Shown piece by piece: positions 1 to 18,703 of a stretch of 64,000 nucleotides of DNA. The notes below the pieces were generated by a model. It had not been told where the DNA came from. It did not search any database and saw only the letters and a list, made by a program, of their open reading frames with translations. Location: contig NC_064229.1 of the NCBI RefSeq assembly GCF_023101765.2, forward strand, positions 5,522,001 to 5,586,000. The letters are read 5' to 3'. This DNA is from Spodoptera frugiperda. Lineage: Eukaryota > Arthropoda > Insecta > Lepidoptera > Noctuidae. A program made the position numbers and the translations under genes. Each line of letters opens with the position of its first letter. Position 1 is the stretch's first letter.

Positions 1-2036
1 AACAAAACGTACATTGAAACGAAACAGTTCACAGATTCTGAAAATATTTTCAATAAATTGAAACATCGAGGAGTCGAGCTGCCGAGTCGCCGGAAATATC
101 GAAGTTGAACGATTACATCGTACGGACGAAAAATACATGTTTCCATTTCCTTTCTTACTCTTTTACGTTTTATTTTAAATGTAACTTAGCCAGTAATGGT
201 AGCGTAACAATGGTTCGCTCTCATATTCTTGAATAAGTCTGGTCATAGGGGAGACTCGTTAACTGCTCGGGCGTTCTAAAGAAGTTCCCAATGGATTTGT
301 AATTTGTGAGGCTCTGAGTAATTTGGCACTTTTATCATATTATGATCGTGATATCGCATACTTCATTATCTAGACCAAACCTTTAGTTAGTTGACGACGA
401 AACAAGGCTGATTTCATTTCTTTTATTAAGTGGATATTAGGTGTGGTTTAGAGACAAATGTATCGGGTAGGTACGAGGCATCCCTAATACTCACATTGTA
501 AAAGTATTTTTAATTAGCTGCAATGATAAGCCGGATCGATGCTATTCAAGAGTATGATGTGCAGCCTATAAATTAATAAGGAATTTTTAAGACTCGAGTA
601 ACAAAGAACTTTCTCAACTTTACCTGTTTTCATTTGTAATCGATTTCATAGTATCATTTTCGTAGTGATCATCAGCCTCTTTCTGTCCCCTGCTGGAGGC
701 ATTAGCCTCTAAAGTCATTGAACTCGATCTTCAACTCCTCGTATCCACTAATCAGTTTATACTTAAGATTAGTCAAATCTTTAAACTAGATTCATACAAA
801 AACAGACTGGAACTAGACAGTTAGAAAAGCCAAATCTGCATTTAAAATAGTGACACAATAACGTGGGCCAGACTAGAAAGGGTGTCGAATATATTCATAC
901 GAGCCGACTACCCGACTACCCCACTATTTGACTCCCCACTAAATTCATGCACGGTCAGAGTTTGTTTTATTTGTGTGTTAGCACTATCTCTAGGGATGTG
1001 CTCTATCGCACCATCGCTCTATTTCAATCGAGCAATCGATAGGAAAACATTATTGCTCGAATTTGTTTTCAGTTTTATGTGTATTTTTGAGTTGGGGTTA
1101 CGTATGTAGATAGTTTATTTTGTACTGTGTTTAATGAATATTAAAGTAATATCTAGTATGAATTACCAATAGAAATGTTGGCCCATAGCCTAGTAATATG
1201 TAATGTATAAAAGCATATAATGCCCCAAGTGTTGCAAGCGTTCATAGGCCACGGTAACTACTTACCATCAGGTGGGTCGTGTGCTTAATTGCCAACGTCA
1301 TGGTATATAAAAAAAATTAAGTATACTGTCACAGGCTGTTAATTATGGTGATGTCTGCCTGTGTCTAAGTAGTACCACAGAATAATAAGTAAAGTAGTAC
1401 TCCCAAAACTAATCTAACACAATGATCGGTTTACATAAAACCACGAGTAAACGAAACGGTTTCATAGTGACACAACATTTTATAACAAACCGAATTGAAA
1501 AGACATTCTAAAGGGTCGGTTGCCTTTTACGATTTTTGTCATAAAGATGGACTGTATATATATTTATACTGTAATATATACATAGCTGTATATATAGTTC
1601 AACGTTGTATATATTTATGTTTTATTCTTGAGGTAAACGAAAGGGTTTACGATAACAATAAAGAATTAAATGGCGGCTGACCAGTAGCCCAAGCCTTTTT
1701 ATGGTCCTGCAGGCTTAGTTAGAAGTGTATCTGATTATAATATACTTTCCAATATATTTCTGAAATTTTATCATTGAATTAGTAACAAAATAACTGCTAA
1801 TGGAATTAATTTGTGGTAAAGAAATTAAGTAACATAGAATCTAGACTTCTGAGAGCTATATATATAATTAAACCTCCCTTCTCCACCCAAGAAGTACCTA
1901 TAAAAAAAACATGATCCTCCTCAAAACATGCTAATACTAATATGCTATTTTATGATGCAATTTATGATTTTTAAATTCCAAGTTATCTCTTATGTCTTTG
2001 AGACGTTTATTCATTTACAATTTTCTTCTCTCACAG
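1..2036. other. Upstream/intronic DNA, no confident gene
   Basis: AT-rich DNA with only short accidental reading frames. The missing first exon(s) of the EF-hand gene that begins at 2037 may lie here or left of the window; I could not pick one out. Around 1175-1315 is a decayed repeat containing 'cttaccatcaggtgggtcgt' followed by an A-rich end. This resembles the 3' part of a common lepidopteran interspersed repeat, reverse-oriented relatives of which occur near 20205 and 41385. Confidence 0.5.
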
Positions 2037-5000
2037 CAACATGGGTGAACCGGTGCAGCGAAGACTTGGAATGCCTGGACTTGGAAGACGAGCAGCCCCT
2101 GGCGCAGCTCAGTTCCATGCAAACAGACAAGATGACACTCTTCTTCACAGAGCTACTGGACCACGACCGAGATGACGTCATCATAGACACAGACTTCGAC
2201 CAATTCTTCGAGGTAGGAAGGTATCAGCATTGTGGTATCATTAACATTACGATATGTGAATTATAAATAACCCTATGTATACTTAGGTAAACTAAACACT
2301 AAGTATAATTTCAGGATACGTAATAAATAAATAACTGCTAGTGGCCACCTGACGGACTTAATAAAGTTCGTCAGTTTTCGTAACAGAAAAAATATTAGAC
2401 ACGTATTTTTTTCTATTTGATAAAAAAAATAGATAAAACGAATCAAAGTTTAGGAGTGGGAACAAATACGTAATTTCTACGTACCTAGAAGTGACGTCAC
2501 GCAATATTGCTAATCAATATATCTTTGAAAGTATTTAATCAAATAAAGAAAATGAAAAATACGTACCTAATATTTTAAAGTAATCTACAAGACGGACATT
2601 CAAATAAAAATTTGTCATCTACCCTGTTAGCACTAATATTACTAGCAACCAAAGTTATTTTGATCTACCTATGTATATAGTTTGTTAAACACTATAGTTC
2701 TAAAAATATTTTGGAAGCCCTACCTTGTTTGTCGGTTTATTAGAAGCCTGTAGGTGTATTTACCTTTAATTTTGTACCAATATTGTAGGTACACTTTAAC
2801 GTCAAAAGGAATTGCTAAATTACATTTGTAATTTTGGAAAGAAAACTAATGAATACTAACTTTGAAAGTAAATGACGGCGACATCATCAAGAATTCATTG
2901 AATTACCCACTTCTTAATTGACTCGATCGTAGTCAGAAACGTCCTAAATATAAACAAGTCTGACTTTAAATATAATTAACTTGGCACAGTTCGAATAACT
3001 CAGTTAAAACTTCAACGGAATTAAATAACCAAGTTATATCTTAAAAGCCCTCCAGTTCTGGTGTAGTCAACATAACTGAATTCGGGAAACTGTCTCGTTC
3101 CACCTGTAAATAGACCGGCAGCCAATTATAACAAATTAAACTTCTAAAACTCTACATTAAGTCATTTCAACCTCACATAACTAACGTCTGAATAATGAAA
3201 GAGAATAATTAAATTCGTTTCTCGTCGTAATTCACAGCGGTTGGCGCATTTTGCGGACTGGTCGCCTAACTCATCCGAGTTCCACATACTGCTTGAAGTA
3301 AAGCGTGAATTTATAGACCACTTCATCAATCCGTTGCCAGCCAAGTAAGTCACTCTGTTTGTCACATGTGTACGTTCGTGTTACTCTAAAATTACTAATT
3401 CACTTTGAGCAATGCATTGTTCCATTAATTCATCAATTACTGTTATGTTTGTTGTTGTATTGTTACAACTTAGAACAACGTCCATTGTTTTTATGTCATC
3501 TAATACGTATTTTTACTAAAGTAACAACCTCGCTTCGCTAATAGTTACAATGAAATGCAAATAAAGGTAGTTAACTTAAAATATATGTAACAGACACGTG
3601 CTGTAGCCTTCATTCAGGGCTACGATATGCCATAAAAATGAATATCAGCCGGTCGCTGACATTTCATGAAAGTGCCCCAAAAATATGAGCACTTTGTAAT
3701 GTAATATGCAATCCTGTAGGCTGTATATTTTCGTAGCCGACATTTTCATGAAAAAATCGTCCATTTTATGATATAATAGCGCTCCGCCGGCTTCGTGTTA
3801 CGGGAACTAAATTGTGCTTTGTGCTGCGGCAATATATTGATACAGTTCACTCTATTGTGTGTCCTACTTACTTATCTTAATTAGTTCAATAGTTCCACAA
3901 AAGCGTATTATGGAATTATCAACATTGTACCAACCGGACCACGGTATTTTATTTTTAGTGGCAGTAGAATTTAGTTCTAACACGAAGCTAATGGAAGAAA
4001 GTATAAAGTTTACACAAAGAAAGGGAAGCAAACTACAGAGGCGAGTCGTTGCTGAGGAAATATCACCATAGCGGAGCGGCATCCGTTCTCTAAGTCACGT
4101 GCTTAAGTTTCTTTCGTTATTAAATTCCCTGCCGTATGCTCTCGCCAAACTTCATGCTTTATTGAATGTTCCGTACAAAAAATATGCGAGAAAACACAAA
4201 CATCCAGGTGCTTTATTTTCTTTTCGCTTTTCTTTCGCAATATTTAAATTCCAATCTTTCGCCAGATGGGGTGATCTGCCGTATTATAGAAAAGTGTGTG
4301 GCCCCGAAGCGAGCGGGATCAACATGCCAGGCAGGACGACTCTGGACGGCTGGCTGGCACGGTGGGCACTACACCTCAGTGAGATGAAACGGTTCACAGA
4401 CTTACCTCTGTATCTGCAGTACCTCTGCAAGATACTTTTCCACGTCATTGATAGGACAAGTAAGTTTACTTTCCATCCTATTGTATCTTTATTTACCATC
4501 TCCTGCTTCTTTGTCTGACCCAAGTGAAACATAGAATCATCGTATCAACGAGGCGACTTAACAAAGCATAATAATAAACACTTACTCTAAAAACTGTCAC
4601 GACATAAACACATTTCAAGACAGTCACAGTAGCACACACAACTTCATTTATTCATACTCGTCTGTCTAACTTTCTAGACTAAACTACGAGTGGGTACAAA
4701 GGTAACGACTTCTCACTGCCAAAACCAACTTCAAAGTCCGTAGTTATTTTTACCCAAAAAGATCTTATTTTCCACTCAATTCCGTGAGCAAACGCTCTGT
4801 TTACGGTAATAGAGAGGTACCATTGACGTGTGTCAATTCCCGGGATCGGTTGATAGACGGGATTAATTTGACGCGGGCAAGTTCCCGCGCCTGATGTCAC
4901 CCCCTAGGCCCCTGAATTACGTTAATTGTTCTACATGAAATTTTCCCTGCACCATAGGCTTCCAGCTCCAATTTATGACTAATTTAAAGTTAATTATTAT

Positions 5001-7107
5001 CGCAATTTAGCTGGTATGTTTGTGAAATGATACTGATACTGCATTGCTGCTAAAATTCTCTGGCAAAATATTTTATCTATGAAGTGATTGTGTTAAGAAC
5101 TCGAATTTGTTCCGAAATACTACAGGCATCATTTTTGGTTCGATGTAGGTATTTAGTGGGTATGGTTACGTTTATTAAACATCATAAACAGTGTAAGTAG
5201 TAAAAAATTAAAAATAAAATTGACAACGTTAGGTTGTTCTTTTGGCCTAAAAATTTGGCACCTCAGTCGAAGTTTGTAGCCAAAATCACGGCGGGTGCAC
5301 ACTGAAGCGAGAAGTCTTTCCTTTGGCACATTTATTCCTATCATCTGTCTTTGACTTTATTTAAACTTTTTATACAATACGGACACGACTTATTCTCGCT
5401 GTTGCACGAAAGAATTATTGGAAAAATATTCTGTATCAATATTTTTACATTACGTGACCCATATTTTACTGAACATTATTAAGTGCGCTCCACTTATTGC
5501 CTTCTTTCGCTTCGTTTTACTTTTATTAGACGGACAGAAGATGTTTTAGTAAAGTACCTACAATTCAAACGCTATTACTAAATGTGGTAGTAATCACTAC
5601 CAATATAAACTCCATTACTAAATGTTACTAATCACTGGTACTTAATTTTAAGATGTTAAAAGAAATAGGTACCCATCGTACCCTGCTCCCAAAACATACA
5701 CTTGCCAACACGTGTGCGATAATGTAACATAGGTAATATATTAAGATCTTATTTATTTTTAACATAAATAGGTAAGTTAAAAACTTCTCCAAAAGATAAA
5801 ATGTGCCCGTGGCGTAGTTTTTTCCTGAATTGCCATATTCTGTCATGTTGATTTAGAAAGCCGAGACGATTTATCATGAAACTGCTACCCAAGGTGAACG
5901 ATCTCATTTGGTTTAGTAACATCGTCGTATATCACCAATACATGGTAAAAGCTAAGCATAAACTTGTATGTCACGATGATGGATTCGAAACATAACAATT
6001 TGTAACACAGTATTATACTTAAATATGTTGGTAGGTGGTAGGTAAGCATTCCATCAATTTCACCTATTGAACATTTAGACCCCCTTGTGGCCTGACTAAT
6101 TTAGCAAAAACCAAACTTTATGCTGATACCACCTCTAAATTGAATTCTCAAACCAACCAAAATTATATTTCCAAAGGGAGCATACCCCCCATTTTTGGAT
6201 CAGTGCCCGCTAAAATATCAATAGGCTCGCAGCGTCCCACGGTATCCAATCCCGGAAATGTCGAACGCGGGTGTACCAATAAATCTTTCCACCTCTTCAG
6301 GGAATTTAGGCCTATACACTCTATACAGCTATTAAAGTATGTGTTTTTATTTGCAGATACAGGTGCTATAACGAAACCGGCGCTGGGCGCCTTTTACCGG
6401 TCGGTGATCGGGCTGAACGCGGCGCGAGTGGACGAGATCATAGACACGGCATACGATCGCATGACTAGCGTACGTTATCTACATTCTTCATTGTTACAAC
6501 CCTCGCATAAGCAAGCATAGCATGAATATATGAACGAGAATTTCACAGCGCATAAAGTTTGCTACAAAATATCCACAACTTTACCATAATTCCATAGAGT
6601 TAGTTTTCTATTATCGTAGAGTTGAAATGTTTGAATTATTTTGATCTAAATTCGAAAACTTTTCAATTTGATGTTCTGTAATAGAATTTGAGCTGTCTGC
6701 CGAGCAAGAGTTTCTACTAAATTACGTGTGACCCAGTACTGCAGGTCATTTACTGAGTAATTTGTGAATTTGGAAGCAGTTTTATGAATACTTTAGCAAA
6801 ATTATTCACGTTACCTAGGCTCCCTAATTACTTGGGTACTTAGCAAGACTTGGGAACTAATTTGCTTATTTCGTTTCAACAGAATGGTTACTTAATATTG
6901 GACTACGGGACGTACGTGCATTGCTTCACCAACTGGCTGATGGGCAAGAATCCCAACGGGCCAGGCCAGTGGGTGCTCGTTCCTCCAAAGGACTCTCTGC
7001 CTCAGCCTCCGTTCCCCGTGGACTACAGCGCCCTCAACACGGAGCCTGCGAAGCTAGAACCCTACGCACCAGACAAGAAGACAAACAGACATTCGGTCAT
7101 CGTCTGA
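2037..7107 (+). CDS. Sarcoplasmic calcium-binding protein-like EF-hand protein (5' incomplete)
   Basis: Five exons join in phase: 2037-2212, 3238-3344, 4266-4459, 6357-6469 and 6883-7107 (stop TGA). The exon at 2037 begins with two bases that finish a codon, so at least one upstream exon is missing. About 271 residues are visible. The architecture resembles invertebrate sarcoplasmic Ca2+-binding proteins and calexcitin: an EF loop near residue 41 of the visible part (D-H-D-R-D-D, Asp at position 12), a Trp-rich middle, then two degenerate loops (DRTNTG..., ending in Ala, and DRMTSNGY...). The C-terminus is a Pro-rich tail ending HSVIV. Only the first loop keeps Asp at positions 1, 3 and 5, so Ca2+ binding may be reduced. 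Family level is moderately sure; the ortholog is not identified. Confidence 0.65.
3600..3850. other. Intron with a repeated 'gacattttcatgaaa' motif
   Basis: Intron of the EF-hand gene. The motif 'gctgacatttcatgaaa' near 3654 recurs as 'gccgacattttcatgaaa' near 3737 in the same orientation, about 80 bases apart. It may be a decayed mobile element. I see no coding potential. Confidence 0.3.
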
Positions 7108-7961
7108 AGACTAAGAATATTTGCCATAAAAAGTCAATTCTACACGTGTTCTAATATTTTGATATAATGTTGGACACTCGACTGCGTTCTAGATCTATAA
7201 CAATTGATCTGATATATCCTCAGCATCGTTCGTAGATTGAGAAGACCTGCCATTGTGAAAGTAGTTCTATCAAAAACCTAGGAATTGATGCACTACGCTT
7301 TTTGTAAAGGACTATAAATATGTATAAATCACATTCCGGTCAACCGAACCTTGTACCTATAGTGCTAGACTAATGTAAATTAGATTACTAGTCTAAACGG
7401 TAAACAATATACAGTAGGTACTTATCCTGAGCCGATAACAATGTATAAACTTAATCCTAATGGAAATTGATGTGTGCAATTATCTACCTAATTAGATTAC
7501 ACCTTCGTATGTTTTATTGGGTAATTTTGCGAAGACTTTTAGCTGAATTACGTTCAGAAAAGCCCTCATTTGTAAGGCTTTTCGATACAGGACAATGTTA
7601 CTAGAAATCTTCGTAAAATAACTGCACAAAGAAAATTTATTAGTTACGTAAGTCTCTCTGTAACTGCCTTAAACCTAATTTACTTTGTACCTACTAGATT
7701 TGCTTGGAAATAAAAACGAATGCTTTACGTAACGTGTTAAGCGTGCAATTCGACCAATTCTTGTCTCTTATATTTAGATGTTGGTGTAAGTCGTTGTAAA
7801 TAGTAGTAATTAATGATGCACGGTATGCAAGAACTGCCTTAAAATAAGCATATTCACATCTCACGACATAGCCTTATTTTATACCCTAGATGTACTTAAT
7901 TATAAGTAGGTATTGTATAAGTTACTTTAAATATACTAGATATCTACACTTTGATTCACTG

Positions 7962-7967
7962 AAATAA
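7962..7967 (+). terminator. Polyadenylation signal of the EF-hand gene
   Basis: AATAAA about 855 bases after the stop codon at 7107, followed by a T/G-rich stretch. It is the most convincing signal downstream and suggests a long AT-rich 3' UTR. Confidence 0.55.
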
Positions 7968-7984
7968 ACCCTTTCGTTTGTTTA

Positions 7985-9660
7985 TATGCTCGTTTATTTT
8001 ATTTACTTTCATTATATTATGATCCCTCTTTTAATTAACAGAAACTTCATATGAGCTTACCATGTCATGTCATCAAACGTTTGTATACATTAAGGTCCTT
8101 TTTAAGCTCGTATCTTGGTATTTTGACTTTTATTCTCTAAATGTTTTCAGTGAAGAAACATAAACCTCGCTATCTCAACTTTCTACTTAAATGCTTTGAA
8201 TTGTGTCAAACCGAGTTCGTGACCCCCCGGCAGCAATTAATTCGTTTATTTATAAACATGAGAAAATATGTTGTAGTCTCAGTAACAGAAGGTCTTTTAA
8301 AAGCTCGCTATGATTGATGGCGGGTTGAAAAGATTGTAGCGAGGACCGCGCGGCACGGCTGCGCCACCGCCGCCGCGGACCCCGCATCGCGGCTCCGTTT
8401 TGGACGTTTTCGCAAATTATCATTAATCATCCGATGCTTTGACAAATTCCGTAACTACCTCTTCTTTTTTTTTCTTTCCTTATTTGCCAAAAACCGTGTT
8501 CAAAGGACTAGAAACCTTTTTAAAAAAAATTGGGGTAATAAGTCCCATCTCATCATTTCTGAAATGAAAATCTTTCGACGTCAAGCTAAAATAGTTCGCC
8601 TAAATTAAATGAAGACATGAAAGTTTTACGAAAATAAAATTCGCATTTCGCTTCATTCGGTTATTTTGCCTGAAATTCGTTTCGAATGAGGGAACGGAGA
8701 GAATCTGATGCAAATGAAATGGTATGAAGCAGTGTTGTGTTCATTAATCATGGATTCCAAACACCTTTTACTTCTGAAAAAGAAAATAAAGATATGTAAG
8801 GTACTAGGGGTACCTAGTACCTTACATATCTTTATATATCTTTATAGAAAAAAAACCCCGCCTTTACTTTCCCGCCCTTTTATATTCGGTCTGTCAACAG
8901 CCTGGCCATTTTCACAACAAGTACGACGACGCGGCATTTGCGAGTCATTAGCAAACTGTTAAAAAAAGTTAACGCTATAAAGTGAGGCCATCGCAATTAT
9001 AGGATCGTCAGCTCGCTCATCGCTCCTGATATTGTTTCCTCGACTCAGTAATAGCATCATTAAACGCGAGCGGGCCACCATTTTTCCTCTGCAATATACT
9101 GCCATGATAAATGGAGCGCAATATAATCGATGTTTGGAAGGAAACAACGCTTGCAGGTTTTTTGTGAGACAACGACATATGTGGGGAATGCCTATATCGG
9201 AGAATGCTGTATCAAAACGTTTTTACGATATTATAATTGGAACGGAAAAGGGCTTTCGTTTTCTTGAGATGGAAAATTGTTTGCAGTGGCAGAACCGTTG
9301 TTACAAAACGTACCTATATTGTTTTTTGTCCTCGAAAAGGTAACGCAAAATTTAGTAGGATACATTTTTTGCTGTTTAAGGTCCCATTGTATAAAGGCAA
9401 GTATTTTCTTGTGATCATTTTGAACACTTGATCATCATAACACCAATTCACCAATAAGTCGATTTGTGTCATATGTACCTAATAGGTCTCAATATGTCCT
9501 AACTAATATATCAGTTAAGTATTAATGCTTGAAACAGTTACACAATGGACACATGCCCAAACCCGCTAGATGATAAATCTCTACTGCTTACTACAAAGGA
9601 ACCACGGGAACAAAGCCTGGGATGAGCTGGGTTCAACATAAAATAATGACAGCCATTATT
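7985..9660. other. Intergenic DNA between the EF-hand gene and CutC
   Basis: No gene is supported. There is a GC-rich CpG patch at about 8335-8400 in otherwise AT-rich DNA, a perfect hairpin at 8786-8835, and a stretch at about 8880-9330 of more balanced composition with short ORFs on both strands that look accidental. The patch could be an unannotated promoter or first exon. Confidence 0.4.
8786..8835. repeat. Perfect 23-bp inverted repeat (hairpin)
   Basis: The left arm 8786-8808 is the exact reverse complement of the right arm 8813-8835, around a 4-base loop (GGTA). It includes the core 'gtactagg...cctagtac'. No gene spans it. It could be a MITE remnant, a small-RNA precursor or a chance foldback; 23 perfect pairs make chance unlikely. 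Confidence 0.9.
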
Positions 9661-9675
9661 TGATTCGATAAATTC

Positions 9676-9681
9676 TTTATT
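9676..9681 (-). terminator. Polyadenylation signal of CutC
   Basis: TTTATT on the + strand (AATAAA on the gene strand), about 95 bases after the CutC stop codon. Confidence 0.6.
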
Positions 9682-9774
9682 ACATTGTTTCATTATAAAT
9701 TATTCTCGTAACAATTTCAATACGCAAACTTCAATACCATTATTGATATCAGAATTAATCAATGATTGGAATGT

Positions 9775-10764
9775 TCAAATTAAACTTAGGACCTCTTTCA
9801 TCTTCTTAACAATAGTCTCATCAGTAACAAAGATATGCTCACTATCACTCGTGCCCATACTTAATCCATTCTTAATCTGCGGCAAATATCTGATTCGTTT
9901 GCATGAACTGTGAACTATTTTGCAGCCGATATCAATAAAATTCTTTGCATTCTCGACAGTCACGCCAGCTCCCGGCATAATCTCTATTTTATCACCGAAA
10001 CTACCGTTAAGTACCGTTATAAGTTGAACAGCTTCGACATCGTTAGCCGACGCCTTTTGCCCGCTCGTCAGCAGTCTGCTAAACCCTAATGCAGCTATTT
10101 TATTGACTGCAGAAAGAGGGTCTGTGCAAACGTCGAAGGCTCTATGGAATGTAAGAGGGATACCACCCACTTTATTTCTTATTTTTTCACAGTTCTTCTC
10201 ATCTATATCCTGAGAACCTGTAAGTGCGCCAAAGACAAATCTGTCCACACCATATGCTTTGAAAACTTCGACATCAGATAACATCGTGTCCATCTCCTGT
10301 TCCGAATAATGAAAGTCTGAGCCCGTGCGGCATCTGATCATTACATTCACTTTTGCCCTCTGCAAAAATAAACAAAGAGTGAGTGGTAAATAAATAGGTT
10401 CTTGTATGAACGAACTCCATTTATCAAGTGGCCGTACCTTCGTTAATTTATCGCAACCACAATCGTGACATGATTTACGGATTGGTTTTCCGGCTGCTGT
10501 ATTATTCACCTAAAAATATAATATAGCAGTAGTCATGTCGATATCAAGTCAGCAATAAAATGGAAAAAAAAACAATTGAAGCTACTCATTTGCCATGCAA
10601 CAAGGAATTATAATGTTTACCATATCTACTATTTCCTTGACTAAGCCTGGTGATGGAGTAAGTCCGCCTTCAGTGAGAGAGCTACATACTTCTATCTCGT
10701 CGGCGCCACCGTGGATTGCGTTTATCGCTGACTCTAAACTGTCTATACAAACCTCTAACATGGT
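9775..10764 (-). CDS. cutc: CutC family copper homeostasis protein
   Basis: Two core exons on the minus strand. Exon 10621-10764 carries the ATG at 10759-10761 and 47 codons, opening MLEVCIDS and running to the GGADEIEVC and EGGLTPSPG motifs. Exon 9775-10359 has 194 codons and a stop. They join in phase to give 241 aa, the usual length for CutC, a TIM-barrel family. Conserved landmarks are NVMIRCRTG (the family has VMIRPRGG), VFGALT, LTFHRAFD, LLTSG and IMPGAGV. CutC is linked to cytosolic copper homeostasis, though its biochemical activity is unsettled. A splice acceptor lies directly before ACCATG, so a 5' exon, probably UTR, lies upstream. In this copy the Pro of the VMIRPR motif is Cys. 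The donor at 10620 (GTAAAC) is weak, which fits the possible cassette exon at 10438-10509. Confidence 0.9.
10438..10509 (-). CDS. Possible in-frame cassette exon of CutC
   Basis: Between the two CutC exons is a 72-base segment with an acceptor (TTTTTAG) and a donor (AAG|GTACGG), phase 0 at both ends. Inclusion would add 24 residues containing CHDCGC, a Cys-rich metal-ligand-like cluster, inside the conserved barrel. The remaining 78-base intron down to 10360 is also open in the same frame. The core protein aligns with the family without this insert, so it is optional or spurious. Confidence 0.35.
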
Positions 10765-12042
10765 CTGTGAAGGGAATATTATATTTATCTTATCAAACTT
10801 ATCAAAATCGAAATTATAAATAAAGCATACCTACAACAAATAATGTTATTTTCCTTGTAAGGTAGATAAAATTGTATAATTGTTTCCACCTACCTACCCA
10901 AATTAAAAAGTAAGTGAATGTAACGCCCACTTTTCACTAATAGTATTGAGTCTCCGAATACTCTTAATGACAGTACCCTTAGTATGAAACGAGAGCGCGT
11001 TCGGCGATCTGATTGGTTGGTTTATTCGAGCCGGCCAATCAGATCGCCGATTACTTTAAACGTAAAGCAAACTCGTACTAAGGGTACGGGTACTTAAATA
11101 CAATACAATATATACTCATAACCGTGTACAACACATACAAGTCACAATAACATGATACACCTAACACGTCTACATTATACCAGACAGATTTTACAGAGTA
11201 TGGTACTAACAACTATAACTAAACACATTCATTACCGCGAGTAAATTATATTTTAATGTCATTCGATACCAAAATTTAAATTTCGCGGGCTCCTCTGGAA
11301 CATTCACCTTAACCGTAAAAATATGCAGATACATATAATAGCTTTAAAAAAGATAAGGAAACAATATATGTTCGTACCACTTATTATTTATCGTTGAGTG
11401 TTATGAATTTATCAATACCAACACTTTGATTTAACTTTTAAAATAAACTTTATTTGCACTGTCACAAAATAATCACCAAAGACTTGTGTGAGTGGAAAAT
11501 AATTCCAATACCGGTTCGGTGTTACCAGATTCCAGGCATTCCACTGTTTAGTTTTTGAAAAACGTTCAACTTTATAAACTTTGAACAATACGAAAATTAT
11601 CATCATAACTAAATATTAAATTCATGTTTTGTAGATCACAAATCTATATGTAATATGTTACATAAAATTTTCACACATACAAAATAATATTTTTGAACGT
11701 AATGCCACTTGGCCAAGTGATGCTAAATTCACAATGGTTTGTTCCTTTTGACATTTCGAGTTCGATGTAAAAGGACACGCGAACGTAGGCAAAATATCGC
11801 CAGCGTTCGCTTTCTTTTAGCAGGTATTTAAATTTAATTCTATTTATCTAGGACATTTTACAAGAAATAAAGTTTATCTGAAGTGAACCTGCAATACTTG
11901 TTTCATAAATAATTATTTGTCATCTATTAAAAGTTGAGGTTATATCGAAGTCTGTGCCACATATCGGACGATTGTTTTCGTATAATTTTAATTAATTATT
12001 GAGAAAATTTGGTGCTAAAGTGTTATTTTTCGGTAAACAGTT
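10765..12042. other. Divergent intergenic region between CutC and ABCE1
   Basis: Holds the CutC 5' exon or promoter (not pinpointed), a MITE at 10973-11087, and the ABCE1 promoter and 5' UTR. The region just before the ABCE1 start (about 11740-12042) contains 'acgcgaacgtaggc' and no clear TATA box. The rest is AT-rich without coding signs. Confidence 0.5.
10973..11087. mobile_element. MITE-like foldback element, copy 1
   Basis: The outer inverted repeats gtacccttagta (10973-10984) and tactaagggtac (11076-11087) are perfect. An inner perfect pair, cggcgatctgattgg (11002-11016) and ccaatcagatcgccg (11035-11049), flanks a 'ttggtttattcgagccgg' centre. Related copies lie at 18098-18237 and 62480-62621. 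It is non-coding and no transposase is nearby, which is typical of a MITE. Confidence 0.75.
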
Positions 12043-17776
<5,734 letters not shown>

Positions 17777-17865
17777 AGCTATAAACAATTGTATTTATAT
17801 ATATTGTATCTGTCACAACGGTGATGGCCGGCCACCTGTGTATTTCCAATTAAATGTATTACTGT

Positions 17866-17871
17866 AATAAA
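17866..17871 (+). terminator. Polyadenylation signal of ABCE1
   Basis: AATAAA 90 bases after the ABCE1 stop, giving a compact 3' UTR. Confidence 0.8.
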
Positions 17872-18097
17872 TCATGTTTTATACAACTACACACAATGTT
17901 ATTTGTCAAATAGTTCATAAACTTTCACAAAGTTACTTTGACAGACAACTTTGTCTATACCGTGTATCCTTTCCAGTTCAAACTATCTGTTAATACAAGA
18001 TAGTTAATTTCGTAAATATTTATAACATAAGAAATATTTCAATCAACTGAAAAACTACTCAAGTTGGGTTTGCCTTTTCAAATCAATTCTGTATTCT

Positions 18098-18237
18098 TAG
18101 TTCGAGTTTGCTTTACGTAACGCGTGTGCGTTCGGCGCTCTGATTGATTGGTTCATTCGAGCCAGCCAATCGGAGCGCCGTACGTGCTCTTATTTCGATT
18201 TCGTTTTAAAACGAAGCAGTACGAGTCAGTTTTACTT
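18098..18237. mobile_element. MITE-like foldback element, copy 2
   Basis: Shares with copy 1 the inverted core cggcgctctgattg / caatcggagcgccg around 'ttcattcgagccagc', plus outer 'cgagtttgctttacg' and a terminal 'agtacgagtc'. It is more diverged than copy 1. Confidence 0.65.
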
Positions 18238-18703
18238 TCCTCTGGTGGTATCAAGGAAAAAGCAAATACCAAAATTAGGTAATAGAACTCTCTTATGTTT
18301 TAAAGTAGTTGAACTTACAACAATTTTTTTAAGGTAATTATTACGTCGTTTTCGAGTTTTACAAGCTTTTAGGGCGCCCTGCTAATGTGCAACCAGACAA
18401 TATAGTTAACTACCTATTCCTACATACATCTAAGCTAAAATTATATCTGTTCGGCCATATGGAGTTTAGTGCTAACACGTGCGAATAATTCGCTTTCGTA
18501 TCGTATTCATGCATTCCTGCTGACGCTGTAGCATAGCAGTTTTATTTTTATTTAGGTATTAGGTAATAATAACTATCATGTCACCAACACTGCACAAATA
18601 TAGCCAATAATAGTATTAGAAGTACTGTCAAGTGCTTTCTATTTCAGTAGATAGTAGTCTAGTACACGACAGTCGACAATGAATGTATCTAATTTCTGTA
18701 AGT

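Noticed and set aside
882..1109. 75-codon ORF with a hydrophobic middle
   Set aside because: No homology I recognise, no supporting splice or promoter context, and it sits in AT-rich DNA where such ORFs arise by chance.
3162..3365. 67-codon minus-strand ORF
   Set aside because: It is antisense to a real coding exon of the EF-hand gene (3238-3344).
10595..10819. 74-codon plus-strand ORF
   Set aside because: Antisense shadow of the CutC first coding exon.
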